DNA of 54,343 nucleotides from Paludibacteraceae bacterium. Its GTDB lineage: Bacteria > Bacteroidota > Bacteroidia > Bacteroidales > Paludibacteraceae. The translations under genes and the position numbers were made by a program. Shown here one piece after another: positions 45,151-54,187 of this stretch (position 1 is the stretch's first letter; the number at the start of each line of letters is the position of its first letter). The stretch lies in NCBI GenBank assembly GCA_017961765.1, contig JAGCWQ010000037.1, positions 1 through 54,343 of the forward strand, written 5' to 3'. The notes under the pieces were generated by a model. It ran no database searches. It saw only the letters and a program-made list of their open reading frames with translations, and had not been told where the DNA came from.

Positions 45151-46623
45151 CTACAGTCCGATTTCCTCTTTTATCCAATCCATTCCCGTGATTTCGGCGC
45201 AGGATAGGAGCGCGGTGATGCTCACGCCCAAGATGCCGTGTAGATTGATGTTTTGCCCAGTCTGGTATAGGTTCTTGATGGGTGTTTGGGTCGGAAGAAT
45301 GGTTTGGAGCAGCTTGTTACGGTCTTTTTGGATACCGTAGGCGGCTCCGCATTGCGTTCCCGTGTAGTCGTGGTAGGTGAGTGGGGTACTGGTATATACT
45401 CTCTCGATAGCCTTTTCGATACCATCTATGTATTTGGCTGCCAGTGCGATGCAAGAGTTTGCTTTCTCTCTCTTCAATGCTTCGTACTCCTCTCCCCGTT
45501 GTCCTATGTGTGTTCCTTCCCATTTCTGAACCTCTTCCCATCGCATGGGGGTCAGCAGGTCGATGTTGCGAGTGAAATTTCCTTTTTCGGGTACTTGATA
45601 GTTGACAAGGATGCTTTTCCCTTCGTTGCTTGACTCTGAGAAGTGCCACAAATCTTTTGTTTCGTAGATATATTGGTTGTAGTTCCGGTAAGGAATGCGG
45701 TTCTCTTTCAATTGGAGATGGGTGGTGAAGATGCCGAAAGAGTTGGGCGTGTTTTTTATCCTATTCCGATAGACCTTTCGGATGGACTTGCTTTCTTCCA
45801 GCCATTCGTTTGTGCGTGCGGGATGGGCGTCGCTGATAAAGAAGTCTGCCTCATAGGCTGCCTCTCCATGGTTTACAATGGCTCTCTTTGCCCTTCCATC
45901 CTCATCGACGAGTTGGGTCACCTTTTGTTTGCAGAAGATGTCGCCTCCCATCTTTCGTATGTCGTTGACAAGCGATTCGGCTATCTGCATTCCACCTCCT
46001 TTGATGCGCCATGCGCTTTCGATGAAGGAGTTGTTTATTTGTGCATAGATATAGAGGGGCAGATGTTCGTCCAACTGCATCTTTAGGGAGGCCCCTGCCA
46101 AAACACATTTCAAATCATCGTCGTCGATGGTCTTGTCGATAAACTCTTTGGCTGATTGGGTGAAATAGGGCGATTCGTAAAAGTCGATAGCCTTTCCCTT
46201 GAAGTTGTCGAAGAGAGCGTTGCCGATCTCCTGTAGTTTTTTAGAATACTGCCGTAAGTTCTCCTTTTGGTGGGGAAACTCTTTGGATAAAGTCTCGATG
46301 AAGTGTTCGTGTCCGTTGGCGAACTGATATTTCTTCCCATGGATGATGATTTCGTCGAAGCAATCCGTATCCAATTTTTGCCAAGGCAGGTGGAGCAGGT
46401 TGAAATAGCGGAAGAGGTTGTGGAGCGACTGCCCCTCCTCCAATCCTCCGATATAGTGGAATCCTGTGTCGAACGTTAAGTCGTTCCGCCTGAATGACTG
46501 TAGGCAGCCGCCAATGGCTTGGTTTTGTTCCAATACGCATACGTGGCGACCGCTTTTCGCTAATATGTAAGCGCATAGCAAGCCTCCTAATCCGCTACCG
46601 ATTATAACCACGTCGTATTTCAT
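45151..46623 (-). CDS. CrtI/phytoene desaturase-like FAD oxidoreductase
   Basis: 490 residues. The dinucleotide-binding motif is VVIIGSGLGGLLCAY (about 5-19), followed by VLEQNQAIGGCLQSF, and the C-terminal ARTNEW...NLYQTGQNINLHGILG is typical of carotenoid desaturase, isomerase and retinol-saturase relatives. The enzyme oxidises or isomerises conjugated double bonds; which substrate cannot be told. The start at 46623 directly precedes the binding motif. It is the last gene of the TetR-KS-thioesterase operon, which suggests a polyene-like product. Confidence 0.85.
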   Translation of the reverse strand: MKYDVVIIGSGLGGLLCAYILAKSGRHVCVLEQNQAIGGCLQSFRRNDLTFDTGFHYIGGLEEGQSLHNLFRYFNLLHLPWQKLDTDCFDEIIIHGKKYQFANGHEHFIETLSKEFPHQKENLRQYSKKLQEIGNALFDNFKGKAIDFYESPYFTQSAKEFIDKTIDDDDLKCVLAGASLKMQLDEHLPLYIYAQINNSFIESAWRIKGGGMQIAESLVNDIRKMGGDIFCKQKVTQLVDEDGRAKRAIVNHGEAAYEADFFISDAHPARTNEWLEESKSIRKVYRNRIKNTPNSFGIFTTHLQLKENRIPYRNYNQYIYETKDLWHFSESSNEGKSILVNYQVPEKGNFTRNIDLLTPMRWEEVQKWEGTHIGQRGEEYEALKREKANSCIALAAKYIDGIEKAIERVYTSTPLTYHDYTGTQCGAAYGIQKDRNKLLQTILPTQTPIKNLYQTGQNINLHGILGVSITALLSCAEITGMDWIKEEIGL

Positions 46624-46631
46624 TTGCCTAT

Positions 46632-47084
46632 TTATTCTGAGATTAAATCCTTTACCTTCTCTCTCCATTGAGCGAGAAATTTCGGTTCGGATATTTCAAA
46701 TTCGCCTTCTTTGGTCGTGAAAAGTTGTATGGTCGTTGCATGTAGGACATGGGCTCTGTCCCTCTTCCGATAAATGTCATATTCGAAGAGCAGTTTGGCT
46801 CCTGAAGATGGAATGTAGGAAGTCTCGACGATGATTTCGTCGTCGATGGTGACAGGGCACTTGTATTGCAGGTGCATGTCAACGATGGGAGCTACATAGC
46901 CGTTGTCGAATATGAGTGAATATTCCAGTCCGTATTTTCGTCCGAAGGCTTCGCGACCATCCTCCATATATTTGACGTAGCTTCCATGCCAAGCCATCTT
47001 GACGGAGTCCACTTCGCTGAAGCGGATTTTTATTTCAATACTTTCCTTCAGCCGTTTGTCAGAACCAGGTTCCGAATGTCTCAT
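46632..47084 (-). CDS. Hotdog-fold acyl thioesterase (YbgC/4HBT type)
   Basis: 150 residues. Catalytic Asp26 and the following hotdog helix are in RFSEVDSVKMAWHGSYVKYM; the length fits the 4-hydroxybenzoyl-CoA thioesterase class. The family releases acyl chains from CoA or ACP. The oxidoreductase gene starts 8 bp after its stop and the ketosynthase gene ends 7 bp before its start, so the three are tightly coupled. Release of a short polyketide or fatty acyl chain is inferred from this context. Confidence 0.85.
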   Translation of the reverse strand: MRHSEPGSDKRLKESIEIKIRFSEVDSVKMAWHGSYVKYMEDGREAFGRKYGLEYSLIFDNGYVAPIVDMHLQYKCPVTIDDEIIVETSYIPSSGAKLLFEYDIYRKRDRAHVLHATTIQLFTTKEGEFEISEPKFLAQWREKVKDLISE

Positions 47085-47091
47085 CTGTTCG

Positions 47092-48318
47092 TTACTCCTT
47101 GAATTTAGTGACGATCAAAGTGGAGTTGGTTCCTCCGAATCCGAATGAGTTGGAGAGGAAGGTGTCGAATTTCTTCTCAACTCGTTCAGCTGGTATATTG
47201 AGCTTTTCCGAATCCTCGTCAGGGTTTTCGAAGTTGATGTTAGGGGCGATGAAGTCGTTTTGCATCATCAACATGGAATAGACGACCTCACTGGCGCCGG
47301 CCATCCACATTTCGTGTCCGGTCATGGCTTTGGTGGAGGTCACTTCCGGACGGTAGTCACGGAAGACATTGTAGATGGCTTTCGCCTCGTTCTTGTCGCC
47401 GACAGGGGTGGAAGTGGCATGGGCGTTGACGTAGCCGATTTGGCGGATATCGATGCCCGCTTCCCGGATGGCCATCTCCAAAGATCGGCTAGGTCCATCA
47501 ACGTTAGGAACGGAGATGTGGTCGCCGTTGGATGAGAATCCGTAGCCGATGACCTCAGCCAAGATAGGGGCGCCACGTTTGACTGCCGATTCATAGCTTT
47601 CGATGATGACAGTTGCCGCACCACCACCAGGAACCAGTCCGTCACGGTCTCTGTCGAAAGGACGGGAGGCTTTGGTTGGCTCGTTTTCTCGGATGGAGAA
47701 GGCGTTGATACCGTCGAAACTTCCTACGGAGTAGGGGTTTACCTCTTGTGCGCCTCCGCAGACGATGCAGTCCTGCAGACCCCATTTGATGAGGAGCGAT
47801 CCCAAACCGATGGCATGCGATCCGCTGGCACAAGCACCGGAGACGGTGAGGTTGATGCCCCGCAACTTGAAGATGCAGGAGAGATTCATTGTCACGGTGG
47901 AGTTCATGGATTGGAAGATGGCACCGGAGCCGACAAGCGTGGTGTCTCCCTTCTCCCGCATCGTATCGACGCTCTTGACCACGGCATCGGCGGTACTGTC
48001 GTTACCGTAGAGCAGACCCACTTCATGGTTCTCGATGAAGTCTGCGTCCAACCCTGCATTTTTCAGGGCGTCGGCAGTGGCCATGTAGGCATATTTGGCT
48101 TGCTCCGGCATATAGACTCTTTGTCCGCGGCTGAGGATTCCCTTTAGTTCGGGTACCTCCAGATGGCCGGTTAAAGCAGAGCGGAATCCCATTTCTTTCC
48201 TGACAGGGTCGAAAATGATGCCTGACTTTCCGTGATAGAGGGAATCCCTCACTTCTTCCATGGTTTTTCCGAGGCATGAGTAAATGCCCATTCCAGTGAT
48301 GACAACGCGTCTTTCCAT
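47092..48318 (-). CDS. Beta-ketoacyl-ACP synthase, FabF-like
   Basis: 408 residues; condenses an acyl chain with malonyl-ACP. Catalytic triad: Cys163 in SGACASGSHA, His300 in NAHATSTPVGD and His335 in MTGHEMWMAGASE, so the enzyme should be active. Sequence is closer to secondary-metabolite ketosynthases (NPYSVGSFDGINAFSIRE and an MWMAGA variant of motif GH) than to housekeeping FabF. No acyl carrier protein, chain-length factor or ketoreductase is present here. It follows the tetR gene in the same direction (51 bp gap). Confidence 0.88.
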   Translation of the reverse strand: MERRVVITGMGIYSCLGKTMEEVRDSLYHGKSGIIFDPVRKEMGFRSALTGHLEVPELKGILSRGQRVYMPEQAKYAYMATADALKNAGLDADFIENHEVGLLYGNDSTADAVVKSVDTMREKGDTTLVGSGAIFQSMNSTVTMNLSCIFKLRGINLTVSGACASGSHAIGLGSLLIKWGLQDCIVCGGAQEVNPYSVGSFDGINAFSIRENEPTKASRPFDRDRDGLVPGGGAATVIIESYESAVKRGAPILAEVIGYGFSSNGDHISVPNVDGPSRSLEMAIREAGIDIRQIGYVNAHATSTPVGDKNEAKAIYNVFRDYRPEVTSTKAMTGHEMWMAGASEVVYSMLMMQNDFIAPNINFENPDEDSEKLNIPAERVEKKFDTFLSNSFGFGGTNSTLIVTKFKE

Positions 48319-48369
48319 ATCCTTGTATTTCTTCCTATTGGATTTCCATAGGGAAATCCCTATTTGTTA

Positions 48370-48972
48370 TTATCTTTTTTTCTTGATGAATTCGTAAAGT
48401 TGGTAGCAGTTCTTGATGAACGTGCATTCTGTTGCGGTGCTCTCCTCCGCCGATTTCTCCCATTGGTCGTATTCGTTTAGTCCATTAAAGAGGGTTGCCA
48501 ATTTCTCTGGGTCGCACCCTTCGTCCAAATCGCCTTCGCTGACACTCTTTTGGATAGCTTGTTTCCAAGCGTCGTGGATGCGGACCTTTGTCTCGTCGAA
48601 GAATTTTTTGAATGCTTCGTCGTGGCTGTACGCATGTAGAATGAGCGACAAATAGTTGGTAACCCTCAGTTGTGGGTTGACCATCCGGATGAGGGCGATG
48701 ATCCCGTCTATTCTCTCCGTGTGGATTTGGATGAGTTGAGGTACGTTCAAAGCCTGTTCTCCTAATTTCTCTAAGAAAGAGAGCTCTAATTTTGTTACGT
48801 ATTCGTTGATGACTTCCCTAAAAAGGTTCTCCTTATTGGTAAAATAGTAGTAGAGGGTAGCGCGCCCGAGTTGGGTTGAATCTTGGAGCACAGAAATAGA
48901 AACACCGTCATATCCGTATTCCAGATATTGTCCGAAAGCTTCCCTTAATATGAAATCCCTGTTGCTGCTCAT
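48370..48972 (-). CDS. TetR family transcriptional regulator
   Basis: 200 residues. The N-terminal helix-turn-helix is FILREAFGQYLEYGYDGVSI and QLGRATLYYYFTNKENLF, the family signature with YYYF at its end. The ligand-binding C-terminal half has no recognisable subfamily. The start 48972 gives a normal length. It is the first gene of the minus-strand operon with ketosynthase, thioesterase and oxidoreductase, and probably represses it. Confidence 0.88.
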   Translation of the reverse strand: MSSNRDFILREAFGQYLEYGYDGVSISVLQDSTQLGRATLYYYFTNKENLFREVINEYVTKLELSFLEKLGEQALNVPQLIQIHTERIDGIIALIRMVNPQLRVTNYLSLILHAYSHDEAFKKFFDETKVRIHDAWKQAIQKSVSEGDLDEGCDPEKLATLFNGLNEYDQWEKSAEESTATECTFIKNCYQLYEFIKKKR

Positions 48973-49027
48973 TGATTACGCTATCCATTCGAATTATATT
49001 GTGGCAAATCGTCCGACGAATGACGCA

Positions 49028-49035
49028 CAAAAATA
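49028..49035 (-). promoter_or_regulatory. -7 promoter element of the tetR operon
   Basis: TATTTTTG on the minus strand, about 55 bp upstream of the tetR start. No -33 at normal spacing was seen. Confidence 0.4.
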
Positions 49036-49057
49036 GTGATTATTTTGCAAATGCTTT

Positions 49058-49127
49058 TAAGAATTAAGAATTAATAATTAAAAGTTAATAATTAAGAGTT
49101 GATATAAAAGCTAATAATCTAAGAGTT
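49058..49127. repeat. Degenerate AT-rich direct repeats
   Basis: The stretch is built of repeated TTAAGAATTAA, TTAATAATTAA and AAGAGTT units. No coding sense. It lies at the upstream edge of the tetR operon and next to the 53-bp structured repeats. Confidence 0.6.
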
Positions 49128-49199
49128 GCCCTATTCTTGCTCAATGTGTCTCTTCTTTTGTCAGGTCTCTTTTTTGAATCTCTGCAACCTTTGTGAAAG

Positions 49200-49355
49200 C
49201 AATCCGTGTCGAAGACACGCAACATCTATTAGCCCCGCATTTCAATGTGGGGGATTAATGGATTATTCTGTCTTTATATGTCTTTCGTGAATCTCATGTA
49301 AACAATCCGTGTCGAAGACACGACACATCTATTAGCCCCGCATTTCAATGTGGGG
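49200..49355. repeat. Two copies of a 53-bp two-hairpin repeat
   Basis: Copies at 49200-49252 and 49303-49355, period 103 bp, differ only in a few bases in the middle. Each contains CGTGTC-GAA-GACACG (perfect hairpin) and CCCCGCATT-TC-AATGTGGGG (hairpin with one wobble), joined by CATCTATTAG. The unit resembles a structured REP-type repeat. The remaining part of the 48973-49479 gap is AT-rich and holds no gene. Confidence 0.85.
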
Positions 49356-49416
49356 AAGATAATGTTTTGATATATAGTTCATTGTTTTGATTGTTGAAAA
49401 AATACCTTCCTGTTTT

Positions 49417-49447
49417 TTTGAATTTAATGGATTTGTTTGTACCTTTG
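49417..49447 (+). promoter_or_regulatory. Promoter of tRNA-Lys
   Basis: TTTG (49417-49420), a 19-bp spacer, TACCTTTG (49440-49447), 32 bp before the tRNA. Confidence 0.72.
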
Positions 49448-49479
49448 CACCGCTTTTGAAAAATAAGGCAATAGAGGGA

Positions 49480-49555
49480 GAGCTAGTAGCTCAGCAGGTA
49501 GAGCACATCCCTTTTAAGGATGGGGTCTTGGGTTCGAGCCCCAACTGGCTCACCA
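49480..49555 (+). tRNA. tRNA-Lys(TTT)
   Basis: 76 nt with encoded CCA. Acceptor stem GAGCTAG/CTGGCTC (one G-U), D-arm GCTCAGCAGGTAGAGC, anticodon loop CTTTTAA with TTT, T-arm TTGGGTTCGAGCCCCAA, discriminator A. Confidence 0.97.
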
Positions 49556-49590
49556 AAGCGGTCAAGAATTTTCTTGGCCGCTTTTTTTTT
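49555..49590 (+). terminator. Terminator after tRNA-Lys
   Basis: AAAGCGGTCAAGAA pairs with TTCTTGGCCGCTTT (one G-U), then a run of T up to 49590. Confidence 0.88.
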
Positions 49591-49827
49591 AGTAAATTTG
49601 CCTCCACCAACTGTTCCCCCTTTCTAATGTAAATGTTTTTTGATAGGGCAATGACTTTGGAACATTCAGTACCTCTCCATAATATAAAATCAGCATTGCC
49701 TTTTTGTCATGAAAAATGCCGAATGGGGCTGACAAAACTTCTGAATTCCTCTCGAATCTGCCAATAATGTCCGATTTGTGACAACGGCAAGGGTTTTGCT
49801 TGGAGATGGTAAATTAAAAGTAGATTT

Positions 49828-50403
49828 ATGGAAAACGATAAAGATATGGAACAGGAAGCGCAAGATAAGACGCAACTCGAGGAGCAAGAGACGGATGTTG
49901 TTGAAAACGAGAAGAAGGAAGGCGAAGGGGAGGCTGCGAACTCCGAACCACAGGATCCTGTGGCAGAGTTGCAGGCTAAGTGCGAGAAGATGCACGATGA
50001 CTATATGCGCCTATACGCCGATTTCGACAACTACCGTAAGCGTGCGATGAAGGAGAAGGCTGATTTGATCAAGACGGCTGCAGAGGGTGTCTTGGTGGAC
50101 ATTCTTCCGTTGGTTGACGATTTTGAACGTGCAATCAGTTCCATGGAGAATACGGATTCTGTGGAGGGCGTCAAGGAGGGTGTCTCTCTTATTTACAATA
50201 AGTTGATCTCTTTCTTGGAGTCGAAGGGTGTGAAGGCGATTGATGCGGTTGGACAACCTTTCAACACGGAGTTCCACGAGGCGATTACGAAATTTCCAGC
50301 CCCTTCGGAAGATATGAAGGGCAAAGTCATAGATTGCACGCAGAATGGTTATACCTTGTATGATAAGGTGATCCGTTATGCCAAGGTGGTTTATGGTGAG
50401 TGA
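49828..50403 (+). CDS. grpE: Nucleotide exchange factor GrpE
   Basis: 191 residues; cochaperone that exchanges ADP on DnaK. An acidic disordered N terminus (1-50) is followed by the long coiled coil (KMHDDYMRLYADFDNYRKRA) and the C-terminal beta domain (VGQPFNTEFHEAITKFPAP, YTLYDKVIRYAKVVYGE). Length is normal. dnaJ follows after 22 bp, so they are cotranscribed. No CIRCE-type inverted repeat was seen upstream. Confidence 0.95.
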   Translation: MENDKDMEQEAQDKTQLEEQETDVVENEKKEGEGEAANSEPQDPVAELQAKCEKMHDDYMRLYADFDNYRKRAMKEKADLIKTAAEGVLVDILPLVDDFERAISSMENTDSVEGVKEGVSLIYNKLISFLESKGVKAIDAVGQPFNTEFHEAITKFPAPSEDMKGKVIDCTQNGYTLYDKVIRYAKVVYGE

Positions 50404-50425
50404 TTAATCAAAAAGGGAATGCGTT

Positions 50426-51565
50426 ATGGCAGAAAAAAGAGATTATTATGAAGTGCTGGGCGTTTCAAAGACGGCGAGTGCGGACGAATTAAAGAAGGCC
50501 TATCGAAAGTTGGCCATCAAATATCACCCAGATAAAAATCCTGGCGACAAGGCAGCTGAAGAGAAGTTCAAGGAGGCTGCGGAGGCCTATGAAGTACTTA
50601 GCGATCCTGAGAAGCGTCAGCGTTATGACCAGTTCGGCCATGCGGGCGTCGGCGGTGCGGCTGGCGGTGGCTTCAGCGGCGGTGGCATGTCCATGGAGGA
50701 TATCTTCTCTCATTTCGGCGACATCTTCGGTGGAGGCGGTTTCGGTGGATTTGGCGGGGGCGGCAGTGCCCGTCGTACCCGTAGAGGTTCGGATTTGCGT
50801 ATCCGTGTGAAACTGACGTTGAAGGAGGTTGCTACGGGCGTTGAGAAGAAAATCAAGGTTCGTAAATACGTAGCTTGTAAGCATTGTAACGGTACGGGTG
50901 CGGAAGGCAACAACTATTCGACGTGTACAACTTGTAACGGTTCGGGTGTAGTGACGCGTATCCAGAACACGATGTTGGGTCGGATGCAGACGCAGTCGGC
51001 TTGTCCTACTTGCGGCGGCGAAGGTAAGATCATCAGCAAGAAGTGTCCTCATTGTAGTGGCGAAGGTGTCGTGACCGAGGAGGAGGTTATCACGTTGAAT
51101 ATCCCAGCTGGTGTAATGGAGGGAATGCAGATTCCGTTGAGAGGTAAGGGTAATGCGGCTCGTCATGGTGGCGTAAATGGTGACCTTTATGTCTTGATTG
51201 AGGAAGAGGAGCATCCTGAGTTGATGCGTGACGAAAACGATTTGATATATAATGCGTTGTTGACGTTGCCTGTGGCGGTCAATGGTGGTACGATAGATAT
51301 CCCGACTGTCGATGGCAAGGCGAAGGTGAAGATCGAGGCGGGAACGCAACCGGGCAAAGTGCTTCGTTTGAAAGGCAAGGGCTTGCCTCGTGTCAACGGC
51401 TATGGCAACGGCGATTTGCTGGTCAACATCGGTGTCTATATTCCTGAAAACTTGTCTAAGGATGAGCGTAAGATTTTCGAGAAACTGCAAGATTCGGATA
51501 ATATGAAACCTTCCGATTCTGCTAAGAAGAGTTTCTTTGAACGATTCAAGAGCATGTTTGAATAA
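50426..51565 (+). CDS. dnaJ: Chaperone DnaJ
   Basis: 379 residues. J domain with HPD in [11 protein letters not shown] (about 31-41), a Gly/Phe-rich linker (about 75-115), four zinc motifs [24 protein letters not shown] and CPHCSGEG (about 150-215), and the substrate-binding C-terminal domains. It stimulates DnaK ATPase and binds unfolded chains. The order grpE-dnaJ without dnaK is common in Bacteroidota. A terminator follows. Confidence 0.97.
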   Translation: MAEKRDYYEVLGVSKTASADELKKAYRKLAIKYHPDKNPGDKAAEEKFKEAAEAYEVLSDPEKRQRYDQFGHAGVGGAAGGGFSGGGMSMEDIFSHFGDIFGGGGFGGFGGGGSARRTRRGSDLRIRVKLTLKEVATGVEKKIKVRKYVACKHCNGTGAEGNNYSTCTTCNGSGVVTRIQNTMLGRMQTQSACPTCGGEGKIISKKCPHCSGEGVVTEEEVITLNIPAGVMEGMQIPLRGKGNAARHGGVNGDLYVLIEEEEHPELMRDENDLIYNALLTLPVAVNGGTIDIPTVDGKAKVKIEAGTQPGKVLRLKGKGLPRVNGYGNGDLLVNIGVYIPENLSKDERKIFEKLQDSDNMKPSDSAKKSFFERFKSMFE

Positions 51566-51589
51566 CTTGTTCTTATGTTGTCGATAAAA

Positions 51590-51619
51590 AGGGAGGTCGA
51601 AAACGGTCTCTCTTTTTTT
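51590..51619 (+). terminator. Terminator after dnaJ
   Basis: AGGGAGGTCG, loop AAAA, CGGTCTCTCT (ten pairs, three of them wobble), then TTTTTT. Confidence 0.8.
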
Positions 51620-51626
51620 GTTTTTG

Positions 51627-51634
51627 TAAATTTG
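51627..51634 (+). promoter_or_regulatory. -7 promoter element of dnaB
   Basis: TAAATTTG, 27 bp upstream of the ATG at 51662. It directly follows the dnaJ terminator; no clear -33 was seen. Confidence 0.5.
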
Positions 51635-51661
51635 CGCTCGTTTTAGAGATTCTAGATAGTT

Positions 51662-53215
51662 ATGGTAGATGTAGTGAAAGGGGGAACACGTACAAGAAAG
51701 GCTTCTCCGAAAAGTAGTACACCGTTGTTGAATGAGTATGGCAAGTTGCCACCGCAAGCCTTGGAGTTGGAAGAGGCTGTCTTGGGTGCGCTCATGCTTC
51801 AGAAGGATGCCTATAGTCAGGTCTGTGATTACTTGAAACCCGAGTGCTTCTATAAGGATGCGCATCGCTATATCTATACGGCCATCATGAATCTCGCCTC
51901 CAAGCAGGATCCTGTGGATATGATGACCGTGACGGAGCAGTTGCGCCGGGAGGGTAAATTGGAAGAGGCGGGTGGCCCTTTCTACATTGCCCAGCTGACT
52001 TCAAGGGTGGTCTCCTCCGTCCATATCGAATACCATGCCCGCATCTTGGCTCAGAAATACCTTGCCCGGGAGTTGATTCGCTTTTCGACGGATATCCAAA
52101 ACAAGGCGTTCGACGAGAAGACGGACGTCGATGATTTGATGCAGGAGGCGGAGGGTGCCTTGTTCGAAATTTCGCAACGTAATGTGAAGAAGGACTACAC
52201 CCAGATCAATCCGGTGATCGACGAGGCGTTGCGTCAGATTGAGGTGGCAGCCAACCGTCCGGACGGTTTGAGTGGTGTCACCAGCGGTTTCCGTGATTTG
52301 GATAAGATGACTTCGGGATGGCAACGTTCCGACTTGATTATCATCGCAGCTCGTCCGGCCATGGGTAAGACGGCTTTTGTGCTTTCCATGGCGAAGAATA
52401 TGGCGGAGAATAACAGTCCGGTGGCTCTGTTCTCTTTGGAAATGTCCAACGTGCAGCTGGTTAACCGTCTGCTTGTCAATGTCTGTGAGATTCCTGGTGA
52501 GAAGATTAAGAACGGTAATTTGGACAAGTATGAGTGGGAGCAGTTGCACCATAGGGTGAGAAACCTCTTTGACATGCCGATTTTCGTGGATGATACGCCG
52601 AGCCTCTCCATTTTCGAGTTAAACACGAAGGCGCGCCGTCTGGTGAAGGAGCATGGCGTGAGTTGTATCATCATCGACTACCTCCAGTTGATGAATGCCA
52701 GCGGAATGAATTTCGGAAGCCGTGAGCAGGAGGTCAGTATGATTTCCCGTTCCTTGAAACAGTTGGCCAAGGAGTTGAACATTCCGATTATCGCCTTGTC
52801 CCAGTTGAACCGTGGCGTGGAGAGCCGTACGGGAGACGACAAACGTCCTCAGTTGGCCGATTTGCGTGAGTCTGGAGCCATCGAGCAGGATGCCGATATG
52901 GTGCTCTTTATCCATCGTCCTGAATACTATAAGATTACGGAAGACAAGATGGGAAACTCGTTGATAGGTTTGGCGGAAATTATCATTGCGAAGCATCGTA
53001 ACGGTGCGGTGGGTGATGTTCGTCTGCGATTCAAGAGCGAGTTGGCGAAGTTCATGAATTTGGAGGATGGCTACGATTCTGCTTTTTCGACAGAGGGTGT
53101 TGTGCATGATTCGAAATTCAATTCGGAGAGCGATTTCGAGGCGCAGGCTCCGAATCCATTGCCTAGTCCTACCAAACCATTTGAGCCAGCGCCTGATAAT
53201 ACTGCCCCATTTTGA
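51662..53215 (+). CDS. dnaB: Replicative DNA helicase DnaB
   Basis: 517 residues. N-terminal DnaB domain (about 20-120, PPQALELEEAVLGALMLQKD), linker, then the RecA-like ATPase: ARPAMGKTAFVL (Walker A, about 236-247), IIIDYLQLM (Walker B), and SREQEVSMISRSLKQLAKEL. The C-terminal LADLRESGAIEQDADMVLFI is typical of DnaB. No intein is present. A Pro-rich tail (NPLPSPTKPFEPAPD) ends the protein. It unwinds the replication fork as a hexamer. Confidence 0.97.
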   Translation: MVDVVKGGTRTRKASPKSSTPLLNEYGKLPPQALELEEAVLGALMLQKDAYSQVCDYLKPECFYKDAHRYIYTAIMNLASKQDPVDMMTVTEQLRREGKLEEAGGPFYIAQLTSRVVSSVHIEYHARILAQKYLARELIRFSTDIQNKAFDEKTDVDDLMQEAEGALFEISQRNVKKDYTQINPVIDEALRQIEVAANRPDGLSGVTSGFRDLDKMTSGWQRSDLIIIAARPAMGKTAFVLSMAKNMAENNSPVALFSLEMSNVQLVNRLLVNVCEIPGEKIKNGNLDKYEWEQLHHRVRNLFDMPIFVDDTPSLSIFELNTKARRLVKEHGVSCIIIDYLQLMNASGMNFGSREQEVSMISRSLKQLAKELNIPIIALSQLNRGVESRTGDDKRPQLADLRESGAIEQDADMVLFIHRPEYYKITEDKMGNSLIGLAEIIIAKHRNGAVGDVRLRFKSELAKFMNLEDGYDSAFSTEGVVHDSKFNSESDFEAQAPNPLPSPTKPFEPAPDNTAPF

Positions 53216-53428
53216 TACGTTATCGAATTTCTCGTTAGGGTGCGCCTTGTGCGTACCCGCCGATAGCCTTGTCTGTCTGAAAAAAATCTGTATCGAAACA
53301 GACGAAAAAGGACGATTCTATTTGTTATATTGTTAAATTAACTTATTTTTGTTTGTCAAATTAAGCGTATGCCTTATTAAATAAGAAGGTTTGTTAAAAG
53401 AAAAAAATAGGAAGTTCACGTTATACCT

Positions 53429-54133
53429 ATGGTAGACAAGTTGAGTATATTATCAGGATTGTATGTCGATTTGGAATATGTTCCAGCCCCTACGTTCAAA
53501 CGGGTGCTCGCTGTCTCCATTGATGGGTTTATATACTATATGGCTCTCATCATCTTGGCATCGGTAGGATTTTTTAATTTCAGTGAGGAGCGCATTCCTA
53601 TTATAATATTAGTCATTACGATTTTAGGCTTGGTCCCTTTCTTTTGCGAATACTTCTTTAACGGGCAGAGCATAGGAAAGATGCTCATGAAGATTGCCGT
53701 GGTGACGGACGAGGGGACGCCACCCTCCTTTTTTCAGTGTGCCATCCGTTCTCTATTGTTTACGGTTGACTTCTGGTTGGTCGGAGTTATTCTGATTTCT
53801 AAGAAGGGAAAGCGGTTGGGCGACATGGCCTCGGGTTGCATGGTGGTCTTGAAGAAGAGTAGTCTGCAGGAACGTGTCTCGTTGCAAGAGGAGTATGCTT
53901 ATGCCAATCCGGACTATAATGTGAAGTTCGAAGAGGCGCAGGAGATGAATGATGAGGATTTCGATGTCTTGACAAAGGCACTTTTCGACATCAATTACCG
54001 AACTCAATCGGATGCGGTTTCTCGGCGCATGCAGAAGCATCTTGGCATTGCTAAGGGTTCGATGGAGGACCGGAGTTTTTTGATGCGTCTCCGCAACGAT
54101 GCTCTTTACTATCGGCAGGTGTTGGAGCAATGA
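53429..54133 (+). CDS. RDD family membrane protein
   Basis: 234 residues. The RDD domain begins FKRVLAVSIDGFIYY (Arg...Asp), followed by two hydrophobic segments (YYMALIILASVGFF and PIIILVITILGLVPFFCEY), GQSIGKMLMKIAVV and a third segment (LFTVDFWLVGVILI). The C-terminal soluble part of about 80 residues is acidic and helical. Function of RDD proteins is mostly unknown. A TM2 gene follows within 55 bp. Confidence 0.85.
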   Translation: MVDKLSILSGLYVDLEYVPAPTFKRVLAVSIDGFIYYMALIILASVGFFNFSEERIPIIILVITILGLVPFFCEYFFNGQSIGKMLMKIAVVTDEGTPPSFFQCAIRSLLFTVDFWLVGVILISKKGKRLGDMASGCMVVLKKSSLQERVSLQEEYAYANPDYNVKFEEAQEMNDEDFDVLTKALFDINYRTQSDAVSRRMQKHLGIAKGSMEDRSFLMRLRNDALYYRQVLEQ

Positions 54134-54187
54134 TGAAGGGCTAATCCTCTACTGGTGAATGTATTAACAATTAAATTTATATAGAAA

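Noticed and set aside
49200-49355. Paired repeat as a CRISPR or a tRNA-derived element
   Set aside because: Only two units, each made of two hairpins with a 50-bp non-repetitive gap; no tRNA-like folding and no cas genes.
50489-51865. Long open frame antisense to dnaJ (458 codons)
   Set aside because: It mirrors the codon bias of dnaJ and dnaB on the other strand, has low-complexity arginine/threonine-rich content and no recognisable domain.
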